From the NCBI GenBank assembly GCA_041655255.1, contig JBBAFS010000005.1, positions 1 through 42,519 of the forward strand: a stretch of 42,519 nt of DNA. The letters are read 5' to 3'. A program made the translations under genes and the position numbers. Numbering within the stretch: the first letter of the stretch is position 1; each line of letters begins with the position of its first letter. The notes under the pieces are model-generated. The model did no database searches. It worked only from the letters and a program-made list of their open reading frames with translations, and was not told the origin of the DNA. The stretch comes from JBBAFS01 sp041655255. GTDB taxonomy: Bacteria > Spirochaetota > Spirochaetia > Sphaerochaetales > Sphaerochaetaceae. Below are positions 33,040-41,600 of the stretch, piece after piece.

Positions 33040-33968
33040 ATAGAGATAAAAGCGTATCATCAGGGGCACTACTAGTCTCCCTTGCGGGAGTGCTGTGGGG
33101 AACACATGGAACTATTGCCTCTTTTTTACCCCATGCCCTCTCTCCTTATACTCTCAGTGCCATTCGCCTTATTATTGGCTCAATTGGATTGTATCTCTTT
33201 GTCATCTTCACACAGAGACGGAGAGTTTTCACAAAACGAATATTGAGTAATTACACTCCATCTCTTATAGCAGCTGTGGCACTCGCTTTTACTCAAACAG
33301 CCGTCTATTTTAGTATTCAACATGCAGGGGTGACCATTGCTGCAACAATTTTTATTGCAACTCCCCCTCTATTTAGTGGAGCATATGCATTTTTTATCCA
33401 AAAAGAGAGGCAGACCCTCTCTTGGATCATCAGTGCAATACTGATTACTATAGGGTGTGTGAGTATGGCTTTAAGTGGAGATGTTGAGGTCCATGGTTCT
33501 AGTCTTCTTATTGGAAGTGTCTCCGCTGCATTAGCAGGTGCAACATGGACAGTTGTTGGCACCTTCCTTAAAAAGTTAGAACATGAAGCCTCTCCTTTAG
33601 AAACGGTTGTAATTGTGATGAGTGGAGCCTCTTTATTATTACTTCCGCTGGCACTTCTTACCACAGGTGAGATTATTATATCGACTCAATTTATCATCCT
33701 CTCTTTACTACTGGGCATTGTTAGTACATCTTTACCCTTCTTTTTCTTCACCACAGGGGTACGACATATTCGTACCTCTCATGCGTTCATTTATGGTTTA
33801 AGTGAACCAATCACTGTTGGCATCTTAGGGACGCTGGTGTTAAAAGAACGCCTCACCACACAAGGGATTATAGGCTACGGTTTTGTCTTATTAGGATTAT
33901 TGCTCTTTAGCATATGGGAGATCACATCTGAAAAATTTTCTTCTTCATCATTGACAACCTCACAATAA
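33036..33968 (+). CDS. EamA/DMT family transporter
   Basis: A 310-aa inner-membrane protein of ten helices in two EamA repeats (about 10-145 and 155-295), typical of drug/metabolite transporters. The start SLAGVLWGTHGTIASFLP and the second-repeat SVSAALAGATWTVVG and TSHAFIYGLSEPITVGILG are characteristic. The substrate cannot be told; relatives export amino acids or import/export metabolites. It is translationally coupled to the c-di-GMP protein upstream, an odd pairing. Confidence 0.88.
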   Translation: MNRDKSVSSGALLVSLAGVLWGTHGTIASFLPHALSPYTLSAIRLIIGSIGLYLFVIFTQRRRVFTKRILSNYTPSLIAAVALAFTQTAVYFSIQHAGVTIAATIFIATPPLFSGAYAFFIQKERQTLSWIISAILITIGCVSMALSGDVEVHGSSLLIGSVSAALAGATWTVVGTFLKKLEHEASPLETVVIVMSGASLLLLPLALLTTGEIIISTQFIILSLLLGIVSTSLPFFFFTTGVRHIRTSHAFIYGLSEPITVGILGTLVLKERLTTQGIIGYGFVLLGLLLFSIWEITSEKFSSSSLTTSQ

Positions 33969-34014
33969 CACCTAAGGATAAAGAGATACGTCGTAACGAC
34001 ACTAAGGAGTACGG

Positions 34015-34692
34015 ATGATTATTGTTGATTCACTGACGAAAGTCTATAAAACAGGCCAAGAGCATATTCAGGCTCTAAAAGGGGTCTCTTTGAACATTGA
34101 AGATGGAGAATTCATCTCAGTTATTGGCCCTTCAGGATCTGGAAAGACGACACTGTTAAATCTCATTGGATGTATCGACACCCTTGATGAGGGGACAATC
34201 ACCATTGACTCTGTTACTGTTTCGAAATTGAACGATAAAGAGCAAAGTGATTATAGACGACACCATCTTGGATTTGTGTTTCAAACATACAACCTCATTC
34301 CCGTGTTCAGTGCTTTTGAGAATGTTGCTTTTGCTCTACACATCCTTCATGTAGATAAAAAGGAGATTGTAAAGCGGACAAATCAAATCTTAGAGGAAGT
34401 TGGACTCAAAGGATTAGAAGATCGTAGGCCTAACACCCTTAGCGGAGGACAACAGCAACGTATTAGCATTGCTCGAGCATTAGTGAAAAAGCCAACTCTT
34501 GTGTTAGCTGATGAGCCAACAGCAAATTTGGACTCTCACACAGCGACTGAGATTATGGAATTGATGAAAAGAATGAATGAGCATTATGGTACTACCTTCA
34601 TATTTTCTACCCACGATCCACTGGTGATGGAGTATGCCAATCGTATTGTTCCTCTACACGATGGACTCATTGTTGATCAAGGAGTCTTATGA
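34015..34692 (+). CDS. ABC transporter ATP-binding protein, LolD/MacB type
   Basis: A 225-aa ATPase with Walker A GPSGSGKTT (38-46), Q-loop in FVFQTYNLIPVFSAFENV, signature LSGGQQQR (142-149) and Walker B LVLADEP (162-168). The FQTYNLIP..SAFENV block is typical of the MacB/LolD/FtsE group that works with FtsX-fold permeases. It powers the two permeases encoded next and probably moves lipoproteins or lipids from the inner membrane by a mechanical pull rather than through a channel. AAGGAG lies upstream of the ATG. First gene of a five-gene operon, overlapping the next by ATGA. Confidence 0.92.
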   Translation: MIIVDSLTKVYKTGQEHIQALKGVSLNIEDGEFISVIGPSGSGKTTLLNLIGCIDTLDEGTITIDSVTVSKLNDKEQSDYRRHHLGFVFQTYNLIPVFSAFENVAFALHILHVDKKEIVKRTNQILEEVGLKGLEDRRPNTLSGGQQQRISIARALVKKPTLVLADEPTANLDSHTATEIMELMKRMNEHYGTTFIFSTHDPLVMEYANRIVPLHDGLIVDQGVL

Positions 34693-35936
34693 GAAACCTC
34701 TTTCTTCTCTCCTTTAAAAATATATTCCGTTACACAAGACGAACGATTATCACCGCAAGTGCTATTGCTGTGGGCATGATGATGTATATCATCTTAGATG
34801 GACTTCTCATTGGAGCTGAAATTGAGTCAGAGCGGAACATGATTCAATATGAGACTTCTCATGCAAAAATCATGACTAAACAGTACGCAGAAAATCGCCT
34901 TTTTTACGATCTTGAATATGGTATACAAGACCCTGATTACTACATAAAAGAATTGCACGACCTCGGCCTTGATGCTACCGCACGATTGCTCTTTACAGGT
35001 GAACTCCTTTTTTCAAGTTCGATTTTTGAAGAAGATGGGAGTATGGAAGCTCTCATTACTGCATATGACCCTGCCTTAGATGCAACCGTCTTTGATGTGC
35101 TCGGTACATTAACCGAAGGGAGATTACCACTAGAGGGGAGAGAAGAGATTTTGTTAGGAGCATGGCTAGCAGAAGATACATATTCATCTGTTGGCTCTTT
35201 TCTCACGATTCTTACTCGTGGAAAAGGGGGCTTTTATGAAGTGATTGATGTAGAAGTTGTTGGTATAGTAGATCCCCCTAATCCAAATGTGAGTCGCTCA
35301 CTTGTGATGATTCCACTGGATGTTGCTCAGCACTACCTCGCTATGGAAGAGTACGCTACGGAGATAGATCTCTCTATACGTACAAAAAGTCAACAACGCG
35401 CTTTGAATCAATTTCAAGATACACTGACTGATTCATCACTATTGGTAATCCCTTGGAATGAGTTAGCTAAAGATTATGTTGCTTTAGCTGATGCAAAACG
35501 GGGAGCGTCATCTCTTATTTTATTGTTGGTAGCTATCATCGCCGCAGTGGGAATTTCAAATACAACATTAATGAGTGTTCAACAGCGGCTTCAAGAAATT
35601 GGGATGATGAGGGCACTAGGAACCAAAAAAGGGATGCTCATTGGGATGTTTATGATTGAAGCTGGTCTTATCGGAGCGATGGGGTCTCTAGTAGGACTTC
35701 TGTTAGGTGGTGGTATCAACTTCTACTTTGTCCATTATGGAATCGATTTTTCTTCAATGATTCGATCCATTGATATCGGGTATAGAATTCAAAGCACGTT
35801 GTATTCAGCATGGCATCCACAATCATTTCTCATTGCCTTTCTCTTTGGGACTCTTTTATGCTCACTTGTCGCTTTTGTGGCAACTCTTCGAAGCCTCTCA
35901 CTTAGTATCCCTCACTCATTGAGGAGGAATATATGA
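34689..35936 (+). CDS. FtsX-fold ABC permease 1 (LolC/LolE-like)
   Basis: A 415-aa inner-membrane protein: helix at about 18-38 (TIITASAIAVGMMMYIILDGL), a periplasmic MacB-core domain (about 45-275), then three C-terminal helices (about 280-300, 325-350 and 375-400), with the FtsX family block MRALGTKKGMLIGMFMIEA (about 315-333). It pairs with the second permease as a heterodimer, LolCE style. Start overlaps the ATPase stop, end overlaps the next start. Confidence 0.9.
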   Translation: MRNLFLLSFKNIFRYTRRTIITASAIAVGMMMYIILDGLLIGAEIESERNMIQYETSHAKIMTKQYAENRLFYDLEYGIQDPDYYIKELHDLGLDATARLLFTGELLFSSSIFEEDGSMEALITAYDPALDATVFDVLGTLTEGRLPLEGREEILLGAWLAEDTYSSVGSFLTILTRGKGGFYEVIDVEVVGIVDPPNPNVSRSLVMIPLDVAQHYLAMEEYATEIDLSIRTKSQQRALNQFQDTLTDSSLLVIPWNELAKDYVALADAKRGASSLILLLVAIIAAVGISNTTLMSVQQRLQEIGMMRALGTKKGMLIGMFMIEAGLIGAMGSLVGLLLGGGINFYFVHYGIDFSSMIRSIDIGYRIQSTLYSAWHPQSFLIAFLFGTLLCSLVAFVATLRSLSLSIPHSLRRNI

Positions 35937-37150
35937 GTAAGACGATGTGGATGTTGGCGCTAAGAAATGTAACACGAAATAAGAGAAGAACGTTTCTCTC
36001 ACTCATTGCGATAGCAATTGCAGCACTTAGTATTGTCTTATTACTTGCAGTTGTAGAGGGGATGAAAATAGATCTTAAAAAGAACCTTACCGATTATTAT
36101 ATTGGAGAGGTGAGAATTCGAAATGCCCAATACAACCGTTATGAACGTTACCATCCACTTCATCTCTCAGTTGATCAGTCCATTGTTGAAACTCTCAAAC
36201 ATACCCCTCTTGTAACGTCATACTCTCAAAGAGTCACCTTCCCCTCTTTATTGTATAAAGAAGAGAAGACCTACAGCAGTGTAGGTATCGGCATCGATAT
36301 GGACAAAGAGAGTTCCTATGCCGACTTTTCTTCGATTATCTCAAAAGGACGACTTCCCAATGTTGGCTCATTTGAGATTGTGATGGGTTCGCAATTAGCA
36401 CAAAATTTAAATCTTGATGTAGGAGATACCATTACTACTTTAAGTACAACTGCCAATAGAGCAAGTAATGCGGCAACATGGAGTATAGTGGGCCTTGTAT
36501 CGTTTCCTGTGGGGTCAATGAATAACTCCTACTTTTTAGCTCCTCTAGATACAGTTCAACACTTTTTATCTATGGAGGGCAAAGTTCAAGAGATCCTCCT
36601 TAAAGTAGAGGGTGATGAAATAGTAGCGGCACAAGAACTTACTACCCTTTTTCATAACCCCTCTTTAGTGGTAGAGCCGTTTCAACACATCCAGCAATTG
36701 TATGAACTGTTAGAGTTATCTGAGAAGATTTATTATCTTATTTCCCTCTTTTTTGTCATACTTGCAAGTACTGTGGTCATCAATACAACGATGATGATGG
36801 TCTTTGAACGGACTCAAGAGCTAGGAACCTTACGAGCTTTAGGACTTCGTCCTCAGAAGGTGCACACTCTTCTCTCTTTAGAAGGTCTTATTCTCAATAC
36901 TACAGGATCACTTATTGGTGCATTAATAGGTACTCTTATAGCACTAGTATTAACACATACGGGAATCGATTTCACCGAGGCCCTCAGTGGTGTCGATATG
37001 GAAGTATCAAGTATTATCTATCCTGTGGTATATCTAAAACACATCGTGTTCTCTTGGTTGTTTACTCTACTTATCTCTACAGGTGCAATTATCATTTCTA
37101 CTCGTAAAGTAACTCACAAAGGGATTACTGAGTCTCTTCGATACGTCTAA
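35933..37150 (+). CDS. FtsX-fold ABC permease 2 (LolC/LolE-like)
   Basis: A 405-aa paralogue of the preceding permease: start MWMLALRNVTRNKRRTFLSL, helix at about 22-42, periplasmic domain (about 45-265), three C-terminal helices with LGTLRALGLRPQKVHTLLSLEG (about 297-318). The NVTRNKRRTFLS segment is the same cytoplasmic lead as in permease 1 (NIFRYTRRTIITA). The two are distinct enough to form a heterodimer. A Shine-Dalgarno, GAGGAGG, precedes the ATG within the end of permease 1. Confidence 0.9.
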   Translation: MSKTMWMLALRNVTRNKRRTFLSLIAIAIAALSIVLLLAVVEGMKIDLKKNLTDYYIGEVRIRNAQYNRYERYHPLHLSVDQSIVETLKHTPLVTSYSQRVTFPSLLYKEEKTYSSVGIGIDMDKESSYADFSSIISKGRLPNVGSFEIVMGSQLAQNLNLDVGDTITTLSTTANRASNAATWSIVGLVSFPVGSMNNSYFLAPLDTVQHFLSMEGKVQEILLKVEGDEIVAAQELTTLFHNPSLVVEPFQHIQQLYELLELSEKIYYLISLFFVILASTVVINTTMMMVFERTQELGTLRALGLRPQKVHTLLSLEGLILNTTGSLIGALIGTLIALVLTHTGIDFTEALSGVDMEVSSIIYPVVYLKHIVFSWLFTLLISTGAIIISTRKVTHKGITESLRYV

Positions 37151-37160
37151 AGGAGAACGT

Positions 37161-37895
37161 ATGAAAAGGTATCTATTTCTACTCATATTACTACTCATTT
37201 CAATAGCATCACTACCAGCTTTAAGTGCCGATGAAATTATCCAAAAGATGGATGAACATCAAGATTTTTCATCAACTATTATCAAAGGATCGATTACTCG
37301 AAGAGATCGTTTTGGAGAACTCACCTCTACGTATACAGCGTGGGCACAAGGAAGTGACACCTTCTTATTAGAATTCACCTCACCTGCTGAAAGAGGTCAA
37401 AAAATATTGAGATTAGATAATCAACTCTATTTGTTTTACCCTTCTGCCCAAGAATTAATTCGTCTTCAAGGTTCTGCATTACGACAATCTTTGATAGGAA
37501 GTGATCTCTCATACGAAGATATGAGTAGTCACAAAAATACCTTAGATGTGTATGATGCAAAGCTTCTCTCCTCTGAGATATTCAATGGTAGGCAGTGTTA
37601 TGTCATTGAATTGAGTTCAAAAAAACGAAATGTAGCCTACCCAATACAAAAAATGTGGGTAGATGCCACTCACTATTCCCTTGTAAAAAGTGAGGCCTTT
37701 ACTGCTTCTGGCCGTCATCTAAAGAGTATAGAAGTAGAAAAAACAATGATGATTAACAACTCTGTGATTGCACAAAAAACTCTTGTGATTGACCAATTAA
37801 AGAAGAACTCTTCAACAACACTGGAAATCCTCTCAATTGAAGTCGATGTACCAATAGAAGCTCACCTATTTACACTGCAAAATCTGAGGTGGTAG
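37161..37895 (+). CDS. Outer membrane lipoprotein-sorting protein, LolA-like
   Basis: A 244-aa periplasmic protein with a signal peptide (about 1-22, cut after SLPALSA). The mature part has the LolA-like half-barrel pattern: ADEIIQKMDEHQDF, GSITRRDRFGELTSTYTAWAQG, FLLEFTSPAERGQKILRLDNQLYLFYPS and the later QKMWVDATHYSLVKSEAF. This belongs to the 'outer membrane lipoprotein-sorting' group rather than classical LolA. It probably receives a lipidated or hydrophobic cargo from the FtsX permeases and hands it to the outer membrane. AAAGGAGA precedes the ATG, 10 bases after the permease stop. Confidence 0.88.
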   Translation: MKRYLFLLILLLISIASLPALSADEIIQKMDEHQDFSSTIIKGSITRRDRFGELTSTYTAWAQGSDTFLLEFTSPAERGQKILRLDNQLYLFYPSAQELIRLQGSALRQSLIGSDLSYEDMSSHKNTLDVYDAKLLSSEIFNGRQCYVIELSSKKRNVAYPIQKMWVDATHYSLVKSEAFTASGRHLKSIEVEKTMMINNSVIAQKTLVIDQLKKNSSTTLEILSIEVDVPIEAHLFTLQNLRW

Positions 37896-37897
37896 TG

Positions 37898-38836
37898 ATG
37901 AAGAAAAATCGTGTCATCAACATGTTTTTTGTGATTCTACTTGCCTCCTTGAACTTGTTATATAGTCACATGACTGTAGAAACTGCTTTCGATCATGCCT
38001 TTACATTTCACCAAGACGCTGGGTATCTTTTCTCGCCTTATCTCAAAGGGACTTACAAAACAGACTCTTTAGGTTCGCTGAAGGGGGAAGTAAGTGTGGT
38101 ATATGCAGATGAAACACTCTTGTTAGATCAAGCCTTTATCAAAGCACGTACAGAAAAGCTCTCCCTTACATTTGGCAAAACTCATCTCAAGTGGGGAGAG
38201 GGAGTATTTTTCAATAGTGCTAATATTTTGTTCCCTTCTGATGATATTTTATCTTCTGCTTTAAGCGTTTCACGTTATCTCACCAGTGTAGAGATTCCTT
38301 TAGGAGATTTTTCTTTTGTTGAAACTACTGTAGTGACAAAGCAAACAGAGGCACACATTGGTTTACGTGGGTACACATCTTTGCCTTCCATGAAACTAGA
38401 AGGAGGAGTTGTCATTTCTGATGAGAACATTCACCCATATCTCTCAATAGGGAAAAATTGGTATGTGAATATCTCTTCCCCTTTTTGGTATGACTCTAAT
38501 CAACACTCCTTGTTAAAAGAGACATACCTTAGTGGTGGAATAAGGCATATCCACTTTCTTTTATATGGGGGAACTCTCTCTTTTGTTGCGGAAGGAGAGC
38601 TTAATCTCATAGCTAACCCATTACGCGTTTATTCCGAGTTGAGTTGGGCGACAGAAAATCGATTGGTAGTAGCACTTAAAGCGATAGGAGAAGTAGCCCC
38701 ATCACCCGATGTAATACTTGAGATAGCATCTCAGTATAAGATATTAGATACGTTAACACTCTCAGCGGGTCTCTCATTAAAGGATGTAAAAGATCCTGAA
38801 CTCTCATTACGTGTGGGACTTTCAGCTCTCTATTAA
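37898..38836 (+). CDS. Putative outer-membrane beta-barrel protein of the Lol-like operon
   Basis: A 312-aa protein of no family I can name. A signal peptide (about 1-24, MKKNRVINMFFVILLASLNLLYS) leads to repeated short amphipathic strands with aromatic ends (SLKGEVSVVYADETLLLDQAF, FGKTHLKWGEGVFFNSANILF, TLSLSAGLSLKDV) and a final LSLRVGLSALY, a good C-terminal beta-strand for BAM insertion. A GTG at 37889 opens the frame earlier; the ATG at 37898 is chosen because GAGGTGG fits it. It lies 2 bases after the LolA-like gene, so it is likely the outer-membrane end of the same export path. Confidence 0.7.
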   Translation: MKKNRVINMFFVILLASLNLLYSHMTVETAFDHAFTFHQDAGYLFSPYLKGTYKTDSLGSLKGEVSVVYADETLLLDQAFIKARTEKLSLTFGKTHLKWGEGVFFNSANILFPSDDILSSALSVSRYLTSVEIPLGDFSFVETTVVTKQTEAHIGLRGYTSLPSMKLEGGVVISDENIHPYLSIGKNWYVNISSPFWYDSNQHSLLKETYLSGGIRHIHFLLYGGTLSFVAEGELNLIANPLRVYSELSWATENRLVVALKAIGEVAPSPDVILEIASQYKILDTLTLSAGLSLKDVKDPELSLRVGLSALY

Positions 38837-41526
38837 CTTTGTAATAATGAGATAATCTCTTTTTTGGGAAGTGCTTTACTGCGATAAAACCCTTGATAAG
38901 AGTTGGCCCCACATTGGGTGATAAGTTGAAGTTGCGCTTCTGTTTCAATCCCCTCTACAAGAACTGCAATACGTAACTCTTTAGCCATCTCTACAATGGC
39001 TTTAAGAATGGTGGCATCATCATCTTCAGGGTAGTGTTGAATAAAGGATTGATCAATTTTAAGAAGATCGACTTGTAACTCATGAAGGTATTTCAACGAT
39101 GAGAACCCAGTACCAAAATCATCAATAGCCACGTTAATATGATGTGCGTGGAGCTGCTCTAATACTTTGTTAGCAGCGACGAAGTCTTCAAGTAAAAATC
39201 GCTCAGTAAGTTCAATAGTGAATCGTTTCGGATCGATATTACGTGCCTCTATCTCTTGGGTAAGAAATAAAATAAAATCGGGTTCATACAACTCATGAGG
39301 ACTTATGTTTATTGATACAGAGAGATTGTTATCGGGGATAACTGCATCCAGCGAGTTCAAAAAGGCGGTACTTTGTTCAATGACATAACGACCAAAGCTA
39401 ATGATAGTTGGTGTTTTCTCCAGTATTGGGATAAATTCAGCAGGCGAAATATCTCCCAAGGTTGGATGATTCCAACGAGCTAAAACTTCAAGGGCGATAA
39501 TCTTATTAGTTGAGATATCGACAATTGGCTGGTAGTGAAAGTCAATCTTCTTTGCCTTTAGTGCAGGAGTAATATCATTCAAAATAGTTGTGTAACGTCG
39601 GATCTCTTCATCTAAAGACTGAGAGTAAGAGAGAACTCCACACTTGTTATTGTGATTAAGCATCGCTATGGCCAATCGGCTTTGCATCATCATAGTTGGA
39701 ATTGATGATTCGGCGACTTTTGATGTTGAAATACCGATGTTAATAGATAATGAGAATTCCCTCTCTTCAATAGAAAATGGTTTTTCTAAGACAGAGAGAA
39801 GGTGATAAGCCTCTTGTTCATCTTTAAGGGTAACAAACAAGGAATCAGGAGCGTATTGGAATATGAGGGAGTCTTCATCGAGTACTTCAAAAAGACGTTC
39901 TCGAAAAACGTTTCCTATCACATAGTGCTCTTCTAGTGAACGCCCCGATTCTACGACATCAAGGTTAAGTATTTTAATAGCACCAAGCAGAAGATTGGGT
40001 GTCTTTTTTGCATACTCGGTTAACATCTGCAAAGGAAACTCATCCGAAATTTCAACAATTCGTAATCTATCTTCTAAAATCTCTTTATAACTTCTCACCC
40101 CTACAGTTCGTGGATCAGAATAGAGTCCCAATACGTACCGTGGCTTTTGAAAGCGGTTTGCTTTCACGTTCATTGTGATGTGTGCTAAAGCTATATGGCG
40201 CTTTCCATGTAGCCACCCAATACCTTGCCACTGTCGGTTTTTTGTGAGGGAGAGAAGAGAACGATAATCAAACTCTTGCCCATCTAAGGTGGTAAAATTC
40301 ATCACCTGGTGCCCAATTTCGGCTTTACTAAGGTGAGTCATTCTCTCATATGTGACATTGGGGAGAATTTTTTTATCGAGATAATCGAGAATCAGAACAC
40401 CGTCTTGAGATTGTTCAATGACTAAGGAGGTCACTTCCAACAAATCCTTGCTACTCATATTCAAATAAAAGAGCAGACCAATCGTTGCTGAAAGAAGGGT
40501 AACAAAAAGTGCCGCTAATGGCTGTAAGAAGGAATAACGTAACCACACATTACTTGCCAACAACACAATATCATCTTCATTAAAACTAAACAGTCCAATG
40601 AGGAAGGTCTCTTCTTGATCGTAGTAGGGACTTTGTGTGGTAAACGGATTAAAGTGTTTATAAAAATAGTGGCGGTTATCGACTATTTTGTGATTCATTT
40701 TTTGGTCACGAATATGTATCCAATCCTCACCAAGGTTTTTATCGTAGAATTCAGTAAATGGGGCAATATTATTGCTTCCTCTGTAAAAAAGGATGTGATC
40801 GTGAGTATCGAGTAAGTAAAACTCTATTTGCTCTGGATGTGAGTCGATATACCTCTCAATTTGATTCACAATATAAGAAGCATCAATCAACACCCCTATG
40901 GAGTACATCAACTCTCCTTGCTCAAAAACAGGAGAGACAAACCCTACTACAGTTTTAGCGTAATCAGATTGTGCTGAAGGGGTGATATGAAAGGTATCTG
41001 AATAGATAAACTCCCCCTCTTGTACTTGTGGTACATATTTGGATACCGAGTTCCAAATGATACTCATTGGAGCATATCTCCCATATAAAAGAATATCATA
41101 TTCACCTTTCATGGCACCAAAGAGCGCTCGGCCTTGATTATCGCCAATCATCACCCCTTGGGTGAAATGACTAGCTTGGATAACTCGTTGAAAGGTGAGT
41201 TGAGCTGCTTTTTGAGTCTCTTGAGAAGGGTGACGGATGTAATCAGTTACCTCATTTGAATTTTTAACCAAATTGAGTATTGATTCAAATTCTTGGGTAG
41301 AGTGTTGTATCACGTATTCAACAACATCGAGATGTGCAGAATGTTCAATAATAGTCTCTGAGATTGCATGACGGTGCTCTGTCTTTATAAACGATCCATA
41401 CGTTACATATGAGACTAAGCCAAGAGTAATGGAACCAAGAACCATTAGAGCAATGATGTACGTCTGCCTTCTCACACGAAGATTATATCGGAAGGAATAT
41501 GAGAGCTCAGCAATATTCGCCTGCAA
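38833..41526 (-). CDS. Membrane sensor with extracytoplasmic domain, PAS, degenerate GGDEF and EAL phosphodiesterase
   Basis: An 897-aa inner-membrane protein: helix (about 22-46), a periplasmic dCACHE-like sensor (about 50-325), helix (about 330-355), PAS (about 365-460), a degenerate GGDEF (about 480-625; the active loop reads YAPDSLF) and EAL (about 645-890). EAL residues are largely present: EVL in IIALEVLARWNHP (Val for Ala), ELTERFLLEDF, DDFGTGFSSLKYL, LLKIDQSFI and VEGIETEAQL. It should hydrolyse c-di-GMP to pGpG, with the dead GGDEF as a GTP-sensing or docking domain. The start is a TTG with no clear Shine-Dalgarno and is uncertain; a GTG at residue 18 is possible. Its stop overlaps that of the convergent barrel gene by 4 bases. 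Confidence 0.88.
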   Translation of the reverse strand: MQANIAELSYSFRYNLRVRRQTYIIALMVLGSITLGLVSYVTYGSFIKTEHRHAISETIIEHSAHLDVVEYVIQHSTQEFESILNLVKNSNEVTDYIRHPSQETQKAAQLTFQRVIQASHFTQGVMIGDNQGRALFGAMKGEYDILLYGRYAPMSIIWNSVSKYVPQVQEGEFIYSDTFHITPSAQSDYAKTVVGFVSPVFEQGELMYSIGVLIDASYIVNQIERYIDSHPEQIEFYLLDTHDHILFYRGSNNIAPFTEFYDKNLGEDWIHIRDQKMNHKIVDNRHYFYKHFNPFTTQSPYYDQEETFLIGLFSFNEDDIVLLASNVWLRYSFLQPLAALFVTLLSATIGLLFYLNMSSKDLLEVTSLVIEQSQDGVLILDYLDKKILPNVTYERMTHLSKAEIGHQVMNFTTLDGQEFDYRSLLSLTKNRQWQGIGWLHGKRHIALAHITMNVKANRFQKPRYVLGLYSDPRTVGVRSYKEILEDRLRIVEISDEFPLQMLTEYAKKTPNLLLGAIKILNLDVVESGRSLEEHYVIGNVFRERLFEVLDEDSLIFQYAPDSLFVTLKDEQEAYHLLSVLEKPFSIEEREFSLSINIGISTSKVAESSIPTMMMQSRLAIAMLNHNNKCGVLSYSQSLDEEIRRYTTILNDITPALKAKKIDFHYQPIVDISTNKIIALEVLARWNHPTLGDISPAEFIPILEKTPTIISFGRYVIEQSTAFLNSLDAVIPDNNLSVSINISPHELYEPDFILFLTQEIEARNIDPKRFTIELTERFLLEDFVAANKVLEQLHAHHINVAIDDFGTGFSSLKYLHELQVDLLKIDQSFIQHYPEDDDATILKAIVEMAKELRIAVLVEGIETEAQLQLITQCGANSYQGFYRSKALPKKEIISLLQS

Positions 41527-41600
41527 AGTGGTGTTTGGTCTCTCTTTATGATTGTCTGATGATGGATGTTAATGGTAGACTGCTTCGTAAGGAGTCATAT

